DNA of 64,000 nt, from contig NZ_CP150484.1 of NCBI RefSeq assembly GCF_037997115.1, forward strand, positions 4,841,922 through 4,905,921, written 5' to 3'. The position numbers and the translations under genes were made by a program. A model generated the notes under the pieces. It was given only the letters and a program-made list of their open reading frames with translations, was not told where the DNA came from and did no database searches. Each line of letters starts with the position of its first letter. Positions within the stretch are counted from its first letter, which is position 1. This stretch comes from Amycolatopsis coloradensis (GTDB lineage: Bacteria > Actinomycetota > Actinomycetes > Mycobacteriales > Pseudonocardiaceae). Positions 40,238-49,190 of this stretch are shown one piece after another.

Positions 40238-40314
40238 TCCGGGGTCATCTCGTCGACATCCACGTTTCGGGCCGCCGCCACCCGCCCGTCACCCGGGGCG
40301 GGTTCGGTCTCCCT

Positions 40315-41274
40315 ATGAAGATCATGCGGAAATCCTTGGCGGCGCTGGCCGTCGTGGGCCTTTCGGTCGCGGCATCCGCGCCGGCGGTGGCGGACGCGGG
40401 CGCCCGCGATCGCGGTTCGATCGTCATCACCGAGCAGGCGTCCAAGCGGATCCTGGTCCTGCCCGCGGACCGGGCGTCCTGGCATGGCCGGAAGGTGGGC
40501 TGGGCGTGGGCGCCGAACGCCGCGAACGGGCTGGCGGACCTGGCGGGTTCGTGGAGCAACCCGAGCGACGCGAAGCTCGCCGAGCGAGGTGGCGAGAAGT
40601 ACCTGCTGACGTCGGCGTCGGGCGGTTTCACCGCCGTCGTGCCGTATCCGGCGGGCGACCGGGCGTACTGGGCGGCGAACGTCGGCGGGCCCGCCAACCC
40701 GCACAGCATCGAACTCCTGCCGGACGGGAACGTCGCGGTGGCGGCGAGCACCGGCGGCTGGGTACGGATCTACACCGCTTCGCAGGGGCAGCGTTCGACG
40801 ACCTACACGGAGTACCGGCTGGTGGGCGCACATGGGGTGGTGTGGGACGCCGGGAGGAACGTGTTGTGGGCTCTGGGCACCGACGCGCTCGTCGCGTTGA
40901 ACGTCGGCGGCACGCCCGCCGCGCCTGTGCTCACCGAGCAGCGCTCCGTTCCGGTGCCGAGCAAGGGCGGGCACGACCTCCAGCCGGTCCCGGGTCGGCC
41001 GGATCTGCTGTGGGTGACCACGGAAGCGGGGGTGTACCAGTTCTCGAAGACGAGTGGCGGGTTCTCCCAGCGCTACGCGGGCGTGCGGGAGATCGACCGG
41101 CCGCACGTGAAGAGTGTGTCGACGAACCCGCGGACCGGGCAGATCCTGACCGCCTCGGTGCAGGACGGTCACCTGTGCACGTGGTGCACGGACACTGTCC
41201 GGCTGGCCTTTCCACGCGCCGAGCTGGCGCTGCACGGCGCGTGGATCTACAAGGCCCGCTGGTGGATCGGTTGA
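40315..41274 (+). CDS. Secreted DUF6528-type beta-propeller-like protein
   Basis: A 319-residue exported protein with signal peptide (MRKSLAALAVVGLSVAASAP, cleavage probably after AVA near residue 26). The mature part repeats short beta-rich blocks with NPHSIELLPDGNVAVAAS, GWVRIYTASQGQRS, GHDLQPVPGRPDLLWVTT and a closing Cys pair HLCTWCTDTV. It matches what is annotated as DUF6528 in actinobacteria. The propeller fold is inferred; the function is unknown. No sorting signal or lipobox is seen. Confidence 0.8.
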   Translation: MKIMRKSLAALAVVGLSVAASAPAVADAGARDRGSIVITEQASKRILVLPADRASWHGRKVGWAWAPNAANGLADLAGSWSNPSDAKLAERGGEKYLLTSASGGFTAVVPYPAGDRAYWAANVGGPANPHSIELLPDGNVAVAASTGGWVRIYTASQGQRSTTYTEYRLVGAHGVVWDAGRNVLWALGTDALVALNVGGTPAAPVLTEQRSVPVPSKGGHDLQPVPGRPDLLWVTTEAGVYQFSKTSGGFSQRYAGVREIDRPHVKSVSTNPRTGQILTASVQDGHLCTWCTDTVRLAFPRAELALHGAWIYKARWWIG

Positions 41275-41286
41275 GCTGAACTTCCA

Positions 41287-41330
41287 TGTCGGTACCGGCC
41301 GTTCGGGGGGCTGCCCGGCCGGTACCGACA
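41287..41330. terminator. 14-bp hairpin terminator
   Basis: TGTCGGTACCGGCC (41287-41300) and GGCCGGTACCGACA (41317-41330) pair perfectly around a 16-base loop, 12 bases after the DUF6528 stop. Confidence 0.75.
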
Positions 41331-41362
41331 CACCAGAGAAGAGGGGACCCTGTCGGGAGAAT

Positions 41363-41382
41363 GACGCGTGGCCGCGTCTTTC
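41363..41382. terminator. Small hairpin followed by TTTC
   Basis: GACGCG (41363-41368), TGGC loop, CGCGTC (41373-41378), then TTTCAC. Its design recalls the hairpin plus TCTTCAC of the 35-bp repeat at 11535 and 15288, but the sequence differs. I see nothing else in 41383-41442. Confidence 0.4.
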
Positions 41383-41442
41383 ACCTGACCGAGTGAATCG
41401 GTCCATTCAGCGGGCGGCGTCGACTCATTCGGGGTACAAGCC

Positions 41443-42432
41443 TCACCCGAGGAAGGTCCGTAGCTCGTCGATGACCGTCCGCGGCTGTTCCTCCGCGACG
41501 AAGTGCCCGGAACCGGAGACCTTCCGCACCCGGACGTCGACCGCCTTCGACGGCAGGACCGCGGCGAGGTAGTCGTAATTGAACTCCGAGCCCAGCCCCA
41601 GCATCGGTGCGGTGATCTTCGCGTAGGCCTTCTGATCCTCGATGTCCGTGCCGAACGCCTGGTACCAGCCGTTGCCCGCGCGGATCGCGTCCGGGCGGTC
41701 GTACGCGGCGGCGTAGATCGCCCGGTCCCTGGCCCCGATCGAGGCCGGATCGGCCGCGAGATGGTCGAACATCCAGTCGACGAGAAAGCGTGACCGGCCG
41801 GTCAGCAGCTGTTCGGGCAGGGTCGCGACCTGGTTGAAGGCGAACCACCAGACGTTCACCGGTTGCCCGGGCGGAGCCAGCATGGGGAGCTGGTACAGGC
41901 TTTCGTCCGGGTGTGAGACGTCCATGAGCGTGACGGTCTTCGTCGCCTCGGGGTGGTTGGCGGCGAAGGCGAACGCGACCATGGCGCCGATGTCGTGCCC
42001 GGCGATATGCGCCTGCCGGAGGCCCAGCGTGCGCAGGAGTTCGAAGATGTCGCGGGCCATCGTCTTCTTGTCGTACCCGCCTGCGGGTTTGCCCGAGCCG
42101 CCCATGCCCCGCAGGTCGACGGCGATGACGCGGTACCGTTTCGCCAGCTCCGGCATGACCTTGCGGTACTGCCACCACGTCTCGGGCCAGCCCGGCAGCA
42201 GGATCAGCGGTTCGCCGCGGCCGCCGGCGACGTAGTGCAGCCGGACCCCGTTGACGTGGGCGTATTCGCTGCGGAAACCGCCGGCGAGGGAGCGGGCGAG
42301 TGCCGCGTCGTCGGGAGCGCCGGACTGGCCGGCCTCGGCGATGCCACCCGAGGCCACCAGCGCGGCCGCGGCCCCCGCGCCGAGGGCGAGCATGGACCGG
42401 CGGTTGAGGAAGGAACGGCTGTCTTCGGTCAT
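41443..42432 (-). CDS. Exported epoxide-hydrolase-like alpha/beta hydrolase
   Basis: A 329-residue protein. The N terminus has a twin-arginine-like signal (NRRSMLALGAGAAAALVASG). The hydrolase domain has VAGGRGEPLILLPGWPETWW (oxyanion HGxP-like region replaced by PGWPE), nucleophile in AGHDIGAMVAFAFA (Asp, as in epoxide hydrolases and haloalkane dehalogenases), and a catalytic His in SGSGHFVAEEQP. The Asp nucleophile and WPETW loop favour epoxide hydrolase. The substrate is unknown. No clear ribosome site precedes ATG 42432. The frame also stays open upstream. Confidence 0.83.
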   Translation of the reverse strand: MTEDSRSFLNRRSMLALGAGAAAALVASGGIAEAGQSGAPDDAALARSLAGGFRSEYAHVNGVRLHYVAGGRGEPLILLPGWPETWWQYRKVMPELAKRYRVIAVDLRGMGGSGKPAGGYDKKTMARDIFELLRTLGLRQAHIAGHDIGAMVAFAFAANHPEATKTVTLMDVSHPDESLYQLPMLAPPGQPVNVWWFAFNQVATLPEQLLTGRSRFLVDWMFDHLAADPASIGARDRAIYAAAYDRPDAIRAGNGWYQAFGTDIEDQKAYAKITAPMLGLGSEFNYDYLAAVLPSKAVDVRVRKVSGSGHFVAEEQPRTVIDELRTFLG

Positions 42433-42496
42433 GTCCCGATCGTGGCCGGACCGGGGTGCCGACCGTGAGCGGTGTTTTCGCCAAACGAGGTTCGTT

Positions 42497-43474
42497 TCAG
42501 GACAGGATGGGCTCGGGCACGCCCAGCCTGGTCCCGAACGTCTCCCGATAGGACACCGGCGTGACCCCGACCTGCCGCCGGAAATGCGGGCGGAGCGCGG
42601 CGGACGAGGAGAACCCGCAATACCTGGCGATCTCGTCGACCGGGAGATCGGTGGATTCGAGCAGCTGCTGCGCGCGGATGACGCGCTGGTGGGTAAGCCA
42701 CGTGCCGGGCGCGGCACCGGTGATCTCGCGGAACCGGCGATCGTAGTTGCGCCTGCTCATATGTGCCCGCCTGGCGAGTTCGTCGACCGGGAGCGCCGTG
42801 TCCAGCCGGGTCAGCGCCCAGGCCATCGTCTCCGATACCGGGTCGCCGTCGTCGAGTTCCGGCATCGGCGACTCGATGTACTGAGCCTGTCCGCCGGGCC
42901 GGTGCGGCGGGACGACCATGCCCTTCGCCAGCCGGTTCGCCACCTCCGCGCCGCACCACGAGCGGATCAGGTGCAGACCGAGATCCATGCCCGCCGCGCC
43001 GCCGCCCGCGGTCAGGATGTCGCCGTCGTCGATGTAGAGCACCGATTCGTCGAGGAGGACCGCCGGGAACCTGGCCGCGAGCAGCGGGGCCATCGCCCAG
43101 TGCGTGGTCGCGGGGCGTCCGTCGAGCAGCCCGGCCGCGGCCAGGACGAAAGTGCCGCTGCACAGTCCGGCCACCCGGGCTCCCCGGTCGTGTGCCGCGC
43201 GGAGCGCCTCCAGGGCGGCTTTTGGTGGATCCTCCATCGGTGACCGCCAGTTCGGGACCAGCACCAGATCGGCGTCCCGGACCGCGCCGAGGTCTTCGGG
43301 GACCGGCACGGTCAGCCCGCCGCCTCGCAGCGCGGTCCCCGGTTCGCCACCGACCACCTTGAGTTCGAGGTCGGGCAGCTCCCCGAAGGCGGAAGCCATT
43401 TCGAACACGCCGAACGCGAAGGACATCGCGCCGAGCGACGCCCCGTTGAAGACCACCACGGCCAGCCGTCTCAT
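42497..43474 (-). CDS. GlxA-type AraC-family regulator (DJ-1/PfpI + AraC)
   Basis: A 325-residue regulator. The N-terminal class I glutamine-amidotransferase-like domain (about 1-190) has VVVFNGASLGAMSFAFGVFE and the nucleophile-elbow-like AGLCSGTFVLAAAG; the C-terminal AraC double helix-turn-helix (about 215-320) has VDELARRAHMSRRNYDRRF and VDEIARYCGFSSSAALRPHF. The ligand is unknown. ATG 43474 fits a leaderless start. The neighbouring epoxide-hydrolase-like gene, 64 bases downstream, may be in the same operon or a target. Confidence 0.88.
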   Translation of the reverse strand: MRRLAVVVFNGASLGAMSFAFGVFEMASAFGELPDLELKVVGGEPGTALRGGGLTVPVPEDLGAVRDADLVLVPNWRSPMEDPPKAALEALRAAHDRGARVAGLCSGTFVLAAAGLLDGRPATTHWAMAPLLAARFPAVLLDESVLYIDDGDILTAGGGAAGMDLGLHLIRSWCGAEVANRLAKGMVVPPHRPGGQAQYIESPMPELDDGDPVSETMAWALTRLDTALPVDELARRAHMSRRNYDRRFREITGAAPGTWLTHQRVIRAQQLLESTDLPVDEIARYCGFSSSAALRPHFRRQVGVTPVSYRETFGTRLGVPEPILS

Positions 43475-43481
43475 GGGGCGG

Positions 43482-43487
43482 ATTGTA
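43482..43487 (-). promoter_or_regulatory. -10 box (TACAAT) of a leaderless transcript
   Basis: On the minus strand TACAAT lies exactly seven bases before the ATG at 43474, with no Shine-Dalgarno sequence. This is the best -10 match among the leaderless candidates of the window. Confidence 0.6.
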
Positions 43488-43515
43488 GAGATTCGCGAGT
43501 GGTGATGGACGTGTT

Positions 43516-43556
43516 CATGAAGGATTCGGGACGGTGAATGCCCCGAATCCTTCATG
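43516..43556. repeat. 15-bp intergenic hairpin sharing GGATTCGGGAC with the 60.4-kb hairpin
   Basis: CATGAAGGATTCGGG (43516-43530) and CCCGAATCCTTCATG (43542-43556) pair perfectly around an 11-base loop. The 11-mer GGATTCGGGAC recurs in inverted form at 60419-60429. It lies between divergent genes, upstream of both, so it is not an obvious terminator. Confidence 0.6.
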
Positions 43557-43669
43557 GACATCCCTGCGCCGCCGTCCTCACCACTCACGAGTCCCGAGCC
43601 GCATCACGACTGTCCGAAGGGGACGGTAGATTTCTCTCGCACAGGTTGTCCGGGGGAAGGGAAGCATCG

Positions 43670-44269
43670 ATGTCGTACCCACAGGGACCGCAAGGGCCGC
43701 AGTGGCAGCAGGGCTATCCCCAGCAACAACATCCCCAGCAGCAGTACCCGCACCAGGGCTACCCGCCGCCGGGCTACGGCGGGCCGCAGTACCCGGGACA
43801 ACAGCCGCCGAAGAAGGGCAACGGCCTGCTGATCGGGCTGATCGCCGGCGGTGGGGCACTCCTGGTGGTCGTCTTCGTGATCCTCGCCTTCGTGGCACCC
43901 GGATTCCTGCTGAGCGACAGCAAGTCCTCGAAGTCGGCCAGTGCGTCGCAGACGCCGCTGAGTCTCGACTGGGGTCCGGTGCTGGCGGGCAAGTTCATGC
44001 TCGCGGTGTTCGGCGACGAGCCCGCCAAAGCCGCCGAGTCGGCCTGCGCGGACGCAAAGGACAAGGTCCGCCAGGCGGCGAAGGAGTATGGCGACCGCAA
44101 CGCGTCGCTCACCGCGCAAGAACCGCGTGCCGCGGGCCCGGACCTGATCGTGGTGACGATGTCCGGCACCCTGAACTACAGCGAGAGCTTCACCGGGACT
44201 ATGGAGGTGCGGCGAGAGGCAGGCGACAAGTACTGCATCTCGTCGGTCTCGCCCGTACCCGCGGGCTGA
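43670..44269 (+). CDS. Membrane-anchored protein with Gln/Pro/Tyr-rich N terminus
   Basis: A 199-residue protein. The first 48 residues are a cytoplasmic low-complexity region (PQGPQWQQGYPQQQHPQQQY); a single membrane span follows (about 52-76, LLIGLIAGGGALLVVVFVIL). The outer domain (about 85-199) carries one Cys pair (Cys in ESACADAKD and DKYCISS) and resembles small secreted DUF4878-like folds. It is a common actinobacterial layout of unknown function. The ATG at 43670 has GGGGGAAGGG upstream. Confidence 0.75.
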   Translation: MSYPQGPQGPQWQQGYPQQQHPQQQYPHQGYPPPGYGGPQYPGQQPPKKGNGLLIGLIAGGGALLVVVFVILAFVAPGFLLSDSKSSKSASASQTPLSLDWGPVLAGKFMLAVFGDEPAKAAESACADAKDKVRQAAKEYGDRNASLTAQEPRAAGPDLIVVTMSGTLNYSESFTGTMEVRREAGDKYCISSVSPVPAG

Positions 44270-44270
44270 A

Positions 44271-45086
44271 TCAGGGGAGCAGGCCGATCCGTCGCGCGTG
44301 CGTGACGGCCTGCAGCCGGGAGGTCGCGTCGAGCTTGCGCATCGCCTCCCGCAGGTAGCTCTTGACCGTCTCCGCCGTCAGCCCCAGCCGGTGCGCGATC
44401 TCGGCGTTCGTCAGGCCGAGCGCGACGAGCGCGACGGTGTCCAGTTCCCTCGGCGCCAAGCGCGCCACGGGGGAAGCGGCGCCGGTCAGGCTGTCGCACA
44501 TCGCGTCGAGGCGGTCACGGAGAACGCCGTCGGCGATCTGGCCGGAGAGCGCCCGGAGCTCACCGTAGACCTCGCGCAGCCGTTCGCGCGGAGCGGCCTC
44601 CTCGCGATGCTCCGCCAGCGGCCGTGCCTCCGCCAGCCGCTTCTCGATCTCGTCCTCGACGGCCAACGTCTGTTCGAGATCGCGCGCGGCGTGCAGGGCG
44701 GCGGTGATCGTCCGGTCGGAGAGGGGGGCCTCGTCGCGCAGACCGCCGTAGAGGACGGCGCGGACCCGGCGGCGCACGACGACGGGGATCGCGACCACCG
44801 AGTGAATGCCCTCGTCGCGGACCGGCTCGTCGTAGTCGTGACTGATCGTGGTGGCGCTGTGGTAGCCGTTGGCGACCACCGGCCGGATCAGCGCGAGCGC
44901 CTTGCCGCCGAGGCCGCGGCCCGCGCGGACGGACAGGCCGTTCAGCGCGGTGCCGCGGTTGCCGAGGAACGCGGTCAGCCGCATTCGCGGTGAGGCGACG
45001 GCGACCCCGGCGAAGCCGACCGGCAGGCCGGTGTCCCGGCGCAGGTCCGAGACAGCGCCGAGAAGCTGGGCGTCGTCGACCGGCAT
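44271..45086 (-). CDS. GAF-LuxR transcriptional regulator
   Basis: A 271-residue regulator with a GAF-like sensor domain (about 10-150; FLGNRGTALNGLSVRAGRGL, VVAIPVVVRRRVRAVLYGGL), a helical linker, and a C-terminal LuxR helix-turn-helix (about 200-265; LAPRELDTVALVALGLTNAE, TAETVKSYLREAMRKLDATS). ATG 45086 has GAGGAGGG upstream. It is divergent from an acyl-CoA ligase gene that it may control; related proteins regulate aromatic or fatty acid catabolism in actinobacteria. The stop is one base from the stop of the opposite gene. Confidence 0.82.
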   Translation of the reverse strand: MPVDDAQLLGAVSDLRRDTGLPVGFAGVAVASPRMRLTAFLGNRGTALNGLSVRAGRGLGGKALALIRPVVANGYHSATTISHDYDEPVRDEGIHSVVAIPVVVRRRVRAVLYGGLRDEAPLSDRTITAALHAARDLEQTLAVEDEIEKRLAEARPLAEHREEAAPRERLREVYGELRALSGQIADGVLRDRLDAMCDSLTGAASPVARLAPRELDTVALVALGLTNAEIAHRLGLTAETVKSYLREAMRKLDATSRLQAVTHARRIGLLP

Positions 45087-45194
45087 CGGCTCACCCTCCT
45101 CGGTGATCCCCCTCGATCGGGGGTGGTGGACGGATCGGGCCCGCCCGCACGATTTCCGGAACTGTACGCCTTCGCCAACGTCCCGGGAGAAACG

Positions 45195-46820
45195 ATGACC
45201 GAAGCTCACGTCCGGCGGTTGCTCGAGGTCTACGACGACGAGCGGGCCTGTGCGGCGACGCTGTTGTGCGACCGGCATCCGGCGGAGGCGGTCGCGTTCA
45301 CCGTGGTCGAAGCGGGTCTGACCAGCCACGATCTCACCTACGGCGAGCTGCGCGAGCAGTCGGAACGCTTCGCCGGGGCACTGCTCGGCCTCGGGGTCGG
45401 GCCGGGGGACCGGGTCGCGACGCTGATGGGCAAGTCGGCGGAGCTGGTCGTGGCGCTGCTGGCGATCTGGCGGCTGGGCGCGGTGCACGTCCCGCTGTTC
45501 ACGGCGTTCGCGCCGCCCGCCATCGCGCTGCGCGTCACCGGCAACGACACGAAGGTCGTCATCGCCGACGCCGGTCAGCGTTCGAAGCTGACGCCGTCCG
45601 CCGATCTGCCGGACGACCCTTCGCGGCGGATCGTGGTCGTCGGTGACGGCGAGGCGGGCGATCTGTCGTTCCGGGAGATGCTGGCCGACGCCGCGCCCTT
45701 GCCGGGAGCCGCGGTGACCGGTGGGGCCGGGGTCCTGGTCGAGCTGTTCACCTCCGGGACCACGGGAACGCCCAAGGCCGTCCCGATTCCTCTCCGTGCG
45801 CTCGCGGGTTTCCAGGCGTACCAAGACTTCGCGCTCGACGTCCGCGCCGACGACGTCTTCTGGAACGCCGCGGACCCCGGCTGGGCCTACGGTCTGTACT
45901 GCGCGATCATGACGCCGATGGCGACCGGCAGGCGGAGTCTGTTGCTGCACGCGGGTTTCTCCGCCGAACTGACGTGGGCGGTATTGGAGCGGTTCGGTGT
46001 CACCAACTTCGCCGCCGCCCCGACGGTGTATCGCGCGCTACGGAACTCGGCCGCCCCGGTGCCGGACGGTCTCCGCCTGCGGCACTGCTCATCGGCGGGG
46101 GAACCGTTGACGCCGGACGTCCTGGACTGGGCGTCGTCGAAGCTCGGTGTCGGCGTTCACGACCATTATGGACAGACGGAACTCGGCATGGTCGTGGGCA
46201 ACGCGTGGCATCCGGACCTCCGCTCGGAGGTCAAACCCGGCTCGATGGGACGTGTCCTGCCGGGCTTCGCGGTCGAGGTCCTCCGTGAGGACGCCGACGT
46301 GGTGGCCGAGCCGGGAGAACGCGGCCGTGTCGCCGTGGACCTCCCGGCGAGCCCGCTGGTGTGGTTCCGGGGCTACCGCGACGCACCCGAGCGCACCGCC
46401 GCCCGCTTCAGCCCCGACGGCCGTTGGTACTACACCGGCGACGTGGCCGCCAAGGACACCGATGGGTACTTGACCTTCGCCTCGCGGGACGATGACATCA
46501 TTCTGATGGCGGGCTACCGTATCGGCCCGTTCGACGTGGAAAGCGTTCTGCAGCAGCATTCCGCCGTGGCCGAATGCGCCGTCGTCGGTGTCCCGGACGC
46601 GCTGCGCGGCGAGGTGGTCGTCGCGTACGTGGTCGCACGGGACGGCGCCTCCGCCGACACCGCGTTGGTGGCCGAGTTACAGCAGCTGGTGAAGACGCGA
46701 TTCGCCGCGCACGCCTACCCGCGTGAGGTGCACTTCGTGCCGGAGCTGCCCAAGACACCCAGCGGGAAGATCCAGCGGTTTCTCCTGCGGGTGCGGCATC
46801 CGAGCGCGGAACACGCGTGA
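45195..46820 (+). CDS. Acyl-CoA synthetase / AMP-dependent ligase
   Basis: A 541-residue ANL-superfamily ligase activating a carboxylic acid to an acyl-CoA via acyl-AMP. Landmarks are A3 LFTSGTTGTPKAVPIP (about 190), A5 HDHYGQTELGMVVG (about 325), A7 WYYTGDVAAKDTDG (about 420), A8 DIILMAGYRIGPFDVE and A10 PKTPSGKIQRFLLR with the catalytic Lys. Sequence features near A5 (YGQTE) fit the acetoacetyl/medium-chain (Acs/ACSM) branch. ATG 45195 follows GGGAGAAACG. The substrate is not certain. Confidence 0.9.
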   Translation: MTEAHVRRLLEVYDDERACAATLLCDRHPAEAVAFTVVEAGLTSHDLTYGELREQSERFAGALLGLGVGPGDRVATLMGKSAELVVALLAIWRLGAVHVPLFTAFAPPAIALRVTGNDTKVVIADAGQRSKLTPSADLPDDPSRRIVVVGDGEAGDLSFREMLADAAPLPGAAVTGGAGVLVELFTSGTTGTPKAVPIPLRALAGFQAYQDFALDVRADDVFWNAADPGWAYGLYCAIMTPMATGRRSLLLHAGFSAELTWAVLERFGVTNFAAAPTVYRALRNSAAPVPDGLRLRHCSSAGEPLTPDVLDWASSKLGVGVHDHYGQTELGMVVGNAWHPDLRSEVKPGSMGRVLPGFAVEVLREDADVVAEPGERGRVAVDLPASPLVWFRGYRDAPERTAARFSPDGRWYYTGDVAAKDTDGYLTFASRDDDIILMAGYRIGPFDVESVLQQHSAVAECAVVGVPDALRGEVVVAYVVARDGASADTALVAELQQLVKTRFAAHAYPREVHFVPELPKTPSGKIQRFLLRVRHPSAEHA

Positions 46821-46823
46821 TTG

Positions 46824-46853
46824 GGGACCGAACACGCACGTGTGTTCCGTCCC
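46824..46853. terminator. Hairpin between convergent ligase genes
   Basis: GGGAC and GAACAC (46824-46835) pair with GTGTTC and GTCCC (46842-46853) with one C-C mismatch and a 6-base loop. It lies between the stops of the two acyl-CoA ligases. Confidence 0.65.
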
Positions 46854-46864
46854 GGCACACGGGC

Positions 46865-48934
46865 TCATTGGTCGATCGGCCACGTTTCGTCTCGCAGCAG
46901 CCGCTTGAGCACCTTTCCGGTCGCGTTCCGGGGCAGCTCCTCGACGAAGTACACGTCCCGCGGCACCGCGAAGCGGGCCAGCCGGTGGTGGATGTAGGCG
47001 CGGACGTCGTCCGCGCTCATGCGGGCACCGCGTTTCGGCACGATGTACGCCGCGAACCGTTGCCCGAATTCGCGATCCGGCACGCCGATCACCGCGGCTT
47101 CGTGGACGCCGGGCAGGGCGGCGATGGCCTCCTCGACCGGGCGAGGGGATACGTTCTCCCCACCGGACACGATCATCTCGTCCGCCCGGCCGGTGACGAA
47201 GAGCCGTCCGGCGGCGTCCTGGTAGCCGACGTCGCCGGTCGCCATCAGGTTCTCCGCGCGGGGCACGCTGGCGCCGTCGGTGTAGCCCTCGAAGAGCATG
47301 TCGTTGCCGACGAAGATCTGTCCCTCCCAGCCCGGCGGGACACGATTGTGGTCGTCGTCGAGGATGGCGACGCGGGTGCCGGGAGGGCAGCGGCCGGCGG
47401 TGGTCGGCGCGGCGCGCAAGTCCTCGGGCGTGGCGATGCTGGCCCACGAAACCTCCGTGGAGCCGTAGAAGTTGTAGAGCACGTCGCCGAAGGTGTCCAT
47501 GAACTCGGTGACGATCGGGCCCGGCAGCGCGGATCCGCTGCTGGCGACGATCCGCAGCGACGACAGGTCGTAGCGGGCGCGAATCCGTTCCGGCAGGTCG
47601 AGGATGCGCTGCAACATGATGGGCACGGCGAACAGCACACCGCAGCGGTGTTCGGCGATGGTCCGCAGGATCTCCTCGGCGTCGAACCGCCGGATCAGCG
47701 ACAAGGACGCGCGCACGGCCATCCCGATCTGCAGGCCGGCGAGCCCCCAGCTGTGGAACAGCGGCGCGGCCACCACGAACCGGTCTCCGGAGTGGAGCGG
47801 AATGCGGTCGAGCATGGCGGCCGACGTCGACAATCCCTTCGGCGTGGGGCGGCGCGCGCCTTTGGGGGTCCCCGTGGTGCCCGACGTGAGGACGACGAGC
47901 CTGCCGATCCGGTCCACCGGTTTGAGTTTGGTGGCGGGCACCCCGGCGATCAGCTGATCGATCGTCGGGTAGCCGTTCTCGGTCTCCGGCCAGGTGGACA
48001 GCCGCAGGAAATCGCCGGGGATGCCGGCGATGATCCGCGAGAACTCGTCGTCGGCGAGCACCGCGACCGGTTTGTGCTGCTCGATCACGTCCGCGACCGC
48101 GCCGGCGGAAAGCCCGGTGTTGAGCAGGATCGCGTCCACCCCGAGTTTGCTGCACGCGATCAGTGACTCGACCATCGCGGCGTGGTTGCGGCACAGCAAG
48201 GCGATCCGGTCGCGGGCGCGCACTCCGCGGGCCGCGAGGGCGTTCGCCAGCTGGTTGCTGCGATCGGCCGTCTGCTTGAACGTCCGGACGTTGCGTTCGT
48301 CGTGCAACGCGACGTCGTCGGGCACACGGGCGGCGTTGGCCGAGTAGCCGCCGGCGACGGTGGCGCCCCATTGCGACAAGGAGGTGAGCTGCCGGGCGAT
48401 CTTGTCCGGGCGCGCGGCCGCGAGTACCCCGGCCTTGATCAGCGTGCTCGCCGTGTGCAGCGTGGTGGCCTTGGTATGCGCCGGTTCCTCCTGGGGCGAC
48501 GCCGCCCGGCCCGAAAGGTGCAGATCGATCCGGCGGGCCGCCGCGCGGACGGATCGTTTGAAGGACGCGGCGGACACCAGATTGGCGTGCGGTGCCGGAA
48601 GCATCAGCTGGGCGGTGAGTTCCGTGCCGCCACCGGAAGCGGGCCGCAGCTCGACGGAGACCCAGTTCCCGTCGTCCTCGACGCCGCACCACACGACATG
48701 CTCGCCCGGCCGCCAGACGCGGGCCTCGATGTCACCGACGACGAGTGTCCCCGGTCGCGGCTCCAGCCGGATGAGGCATTTCGGACCGCGCCCGCGTTCG
48801 GCGGGGCGCTGGATCTCGCACCAGCTGATCTCCGCGACGAACCTCGAGTAGGACTCGGGATCGCCGATCACTTCCCAAACCTGGCCGGGGGAGTGCCCGA
48901 GAATCGAGCTCGCCTGGACCACATCGTCTCGCAT
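46865..48934 (-). CDS. SRPBCC-acyl-CoA synthetase fusion
   Basis: A 689-residue protein. Residues about 1-145 form an SRPBCC/polyketide-cyclase-like lipid-binding domain (VVQASSILGHSPGQVWEVIG, PGEHVVWCGVEDDGNWVSVE). A linker leads to a full ANL ligase (about 200-689) with LTSGTTGTPKGARRP, NFYGSTEVSWASIA, GDVGYQDAAGRLFVTGR, EMIVSGGENVSPRPVEEAI and PRNATGKVLKRLLRDE. The ligase part resembles long-chain FadD enzymes. The SRPBCC domain may capture or present the hydrophobic acid. ATG 48934 has GAGG nine bases upstream; the open frame extends further, but without domain similarity. Confidence 0.87.
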   Translation of the reverse strand: MRDDVVQASSILGHSPGQVWEVIGDPESYSRFVAEISWCEIQRPAERGRGPKCLIRLEPRPGTLVVGDIEARVWRPGEHVVWCGVEDDGNWVSVELRPASGGGTELTAQLMLPAPHANLVSAASFKRSVRAAARRIDLHLSGRAASPQEEPAHTKATTLHTASTLIKAGVLAAARPDKIARQLTSLSQWGATVAGGYSANAARVPDDVALHDERNVRTFKQTADRSNQLANALAARGVRARDRIALLCRNHAAMVESLIACSKLGVDAILLNTGLSAGAVADVIEQHKPVAVLADDEFSRIIAGIPGDFLRLSTWPETENGYPTIDQLIAGVPATKLKPVDRIGRLVVLTSGTTGTPKGARRPTPKGLSTSAAMLDRIPLHSGDRFVVAAPLFHSWGLAGLQIGMAVRASLSLIRRFDAEEILRTIAEHRCGVLFAVPIMLQRILDLPERIRARYDLSSLRIVASSGSALPGPIVTEFMDTFGDVLYNFYGSTEVSWASIATPEDLRAAPTTAGRCPPGTRVAILDDDHNRVPPGWEGQIFVGNDMLFEGYTDGASVPRAENLMATGDVGYQDAAGRLFVTGRADEMIVSGGENVSPRPVEEAIAALPGVHEAAVIGVPDREFGQRFAAYIVPKRGARMSADDVRAYIHHRLARFAVPRDVYFVEELPRNATGKVLKRLLRDETWPIDQ

Positions 48935-49190
48935 GCGATTCGCCTCACCACGCGCGTTCGGGTGTTGACCGGGCCGCTGCCGGCGCCTCCTTCGTCGTTC
49001 AAGTTCGGCGAACCTACCAGCAATCGGCCGAACGCAATACTCCGAACGATCGCGGGTTCGCGTCCGCTCAAGGGGAATCACCACGGAAAGGGTAGATGTT
49101 CGCGTGGCGCGATGCCCTCCGCCGACGGTGTTGATCGCGACGTCCGATTCACGCCAGCCTCCGGCGCGCGAGGCGGCGAAGCTGGCGTAC
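48935..49190. other. Divergent intergenic region
   Basis: 256 bases between the fusion ligase and the FMN-binding protein. It must contain both promoters. I see no convincing palindrome or -10 box. Confidence 0.5.
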
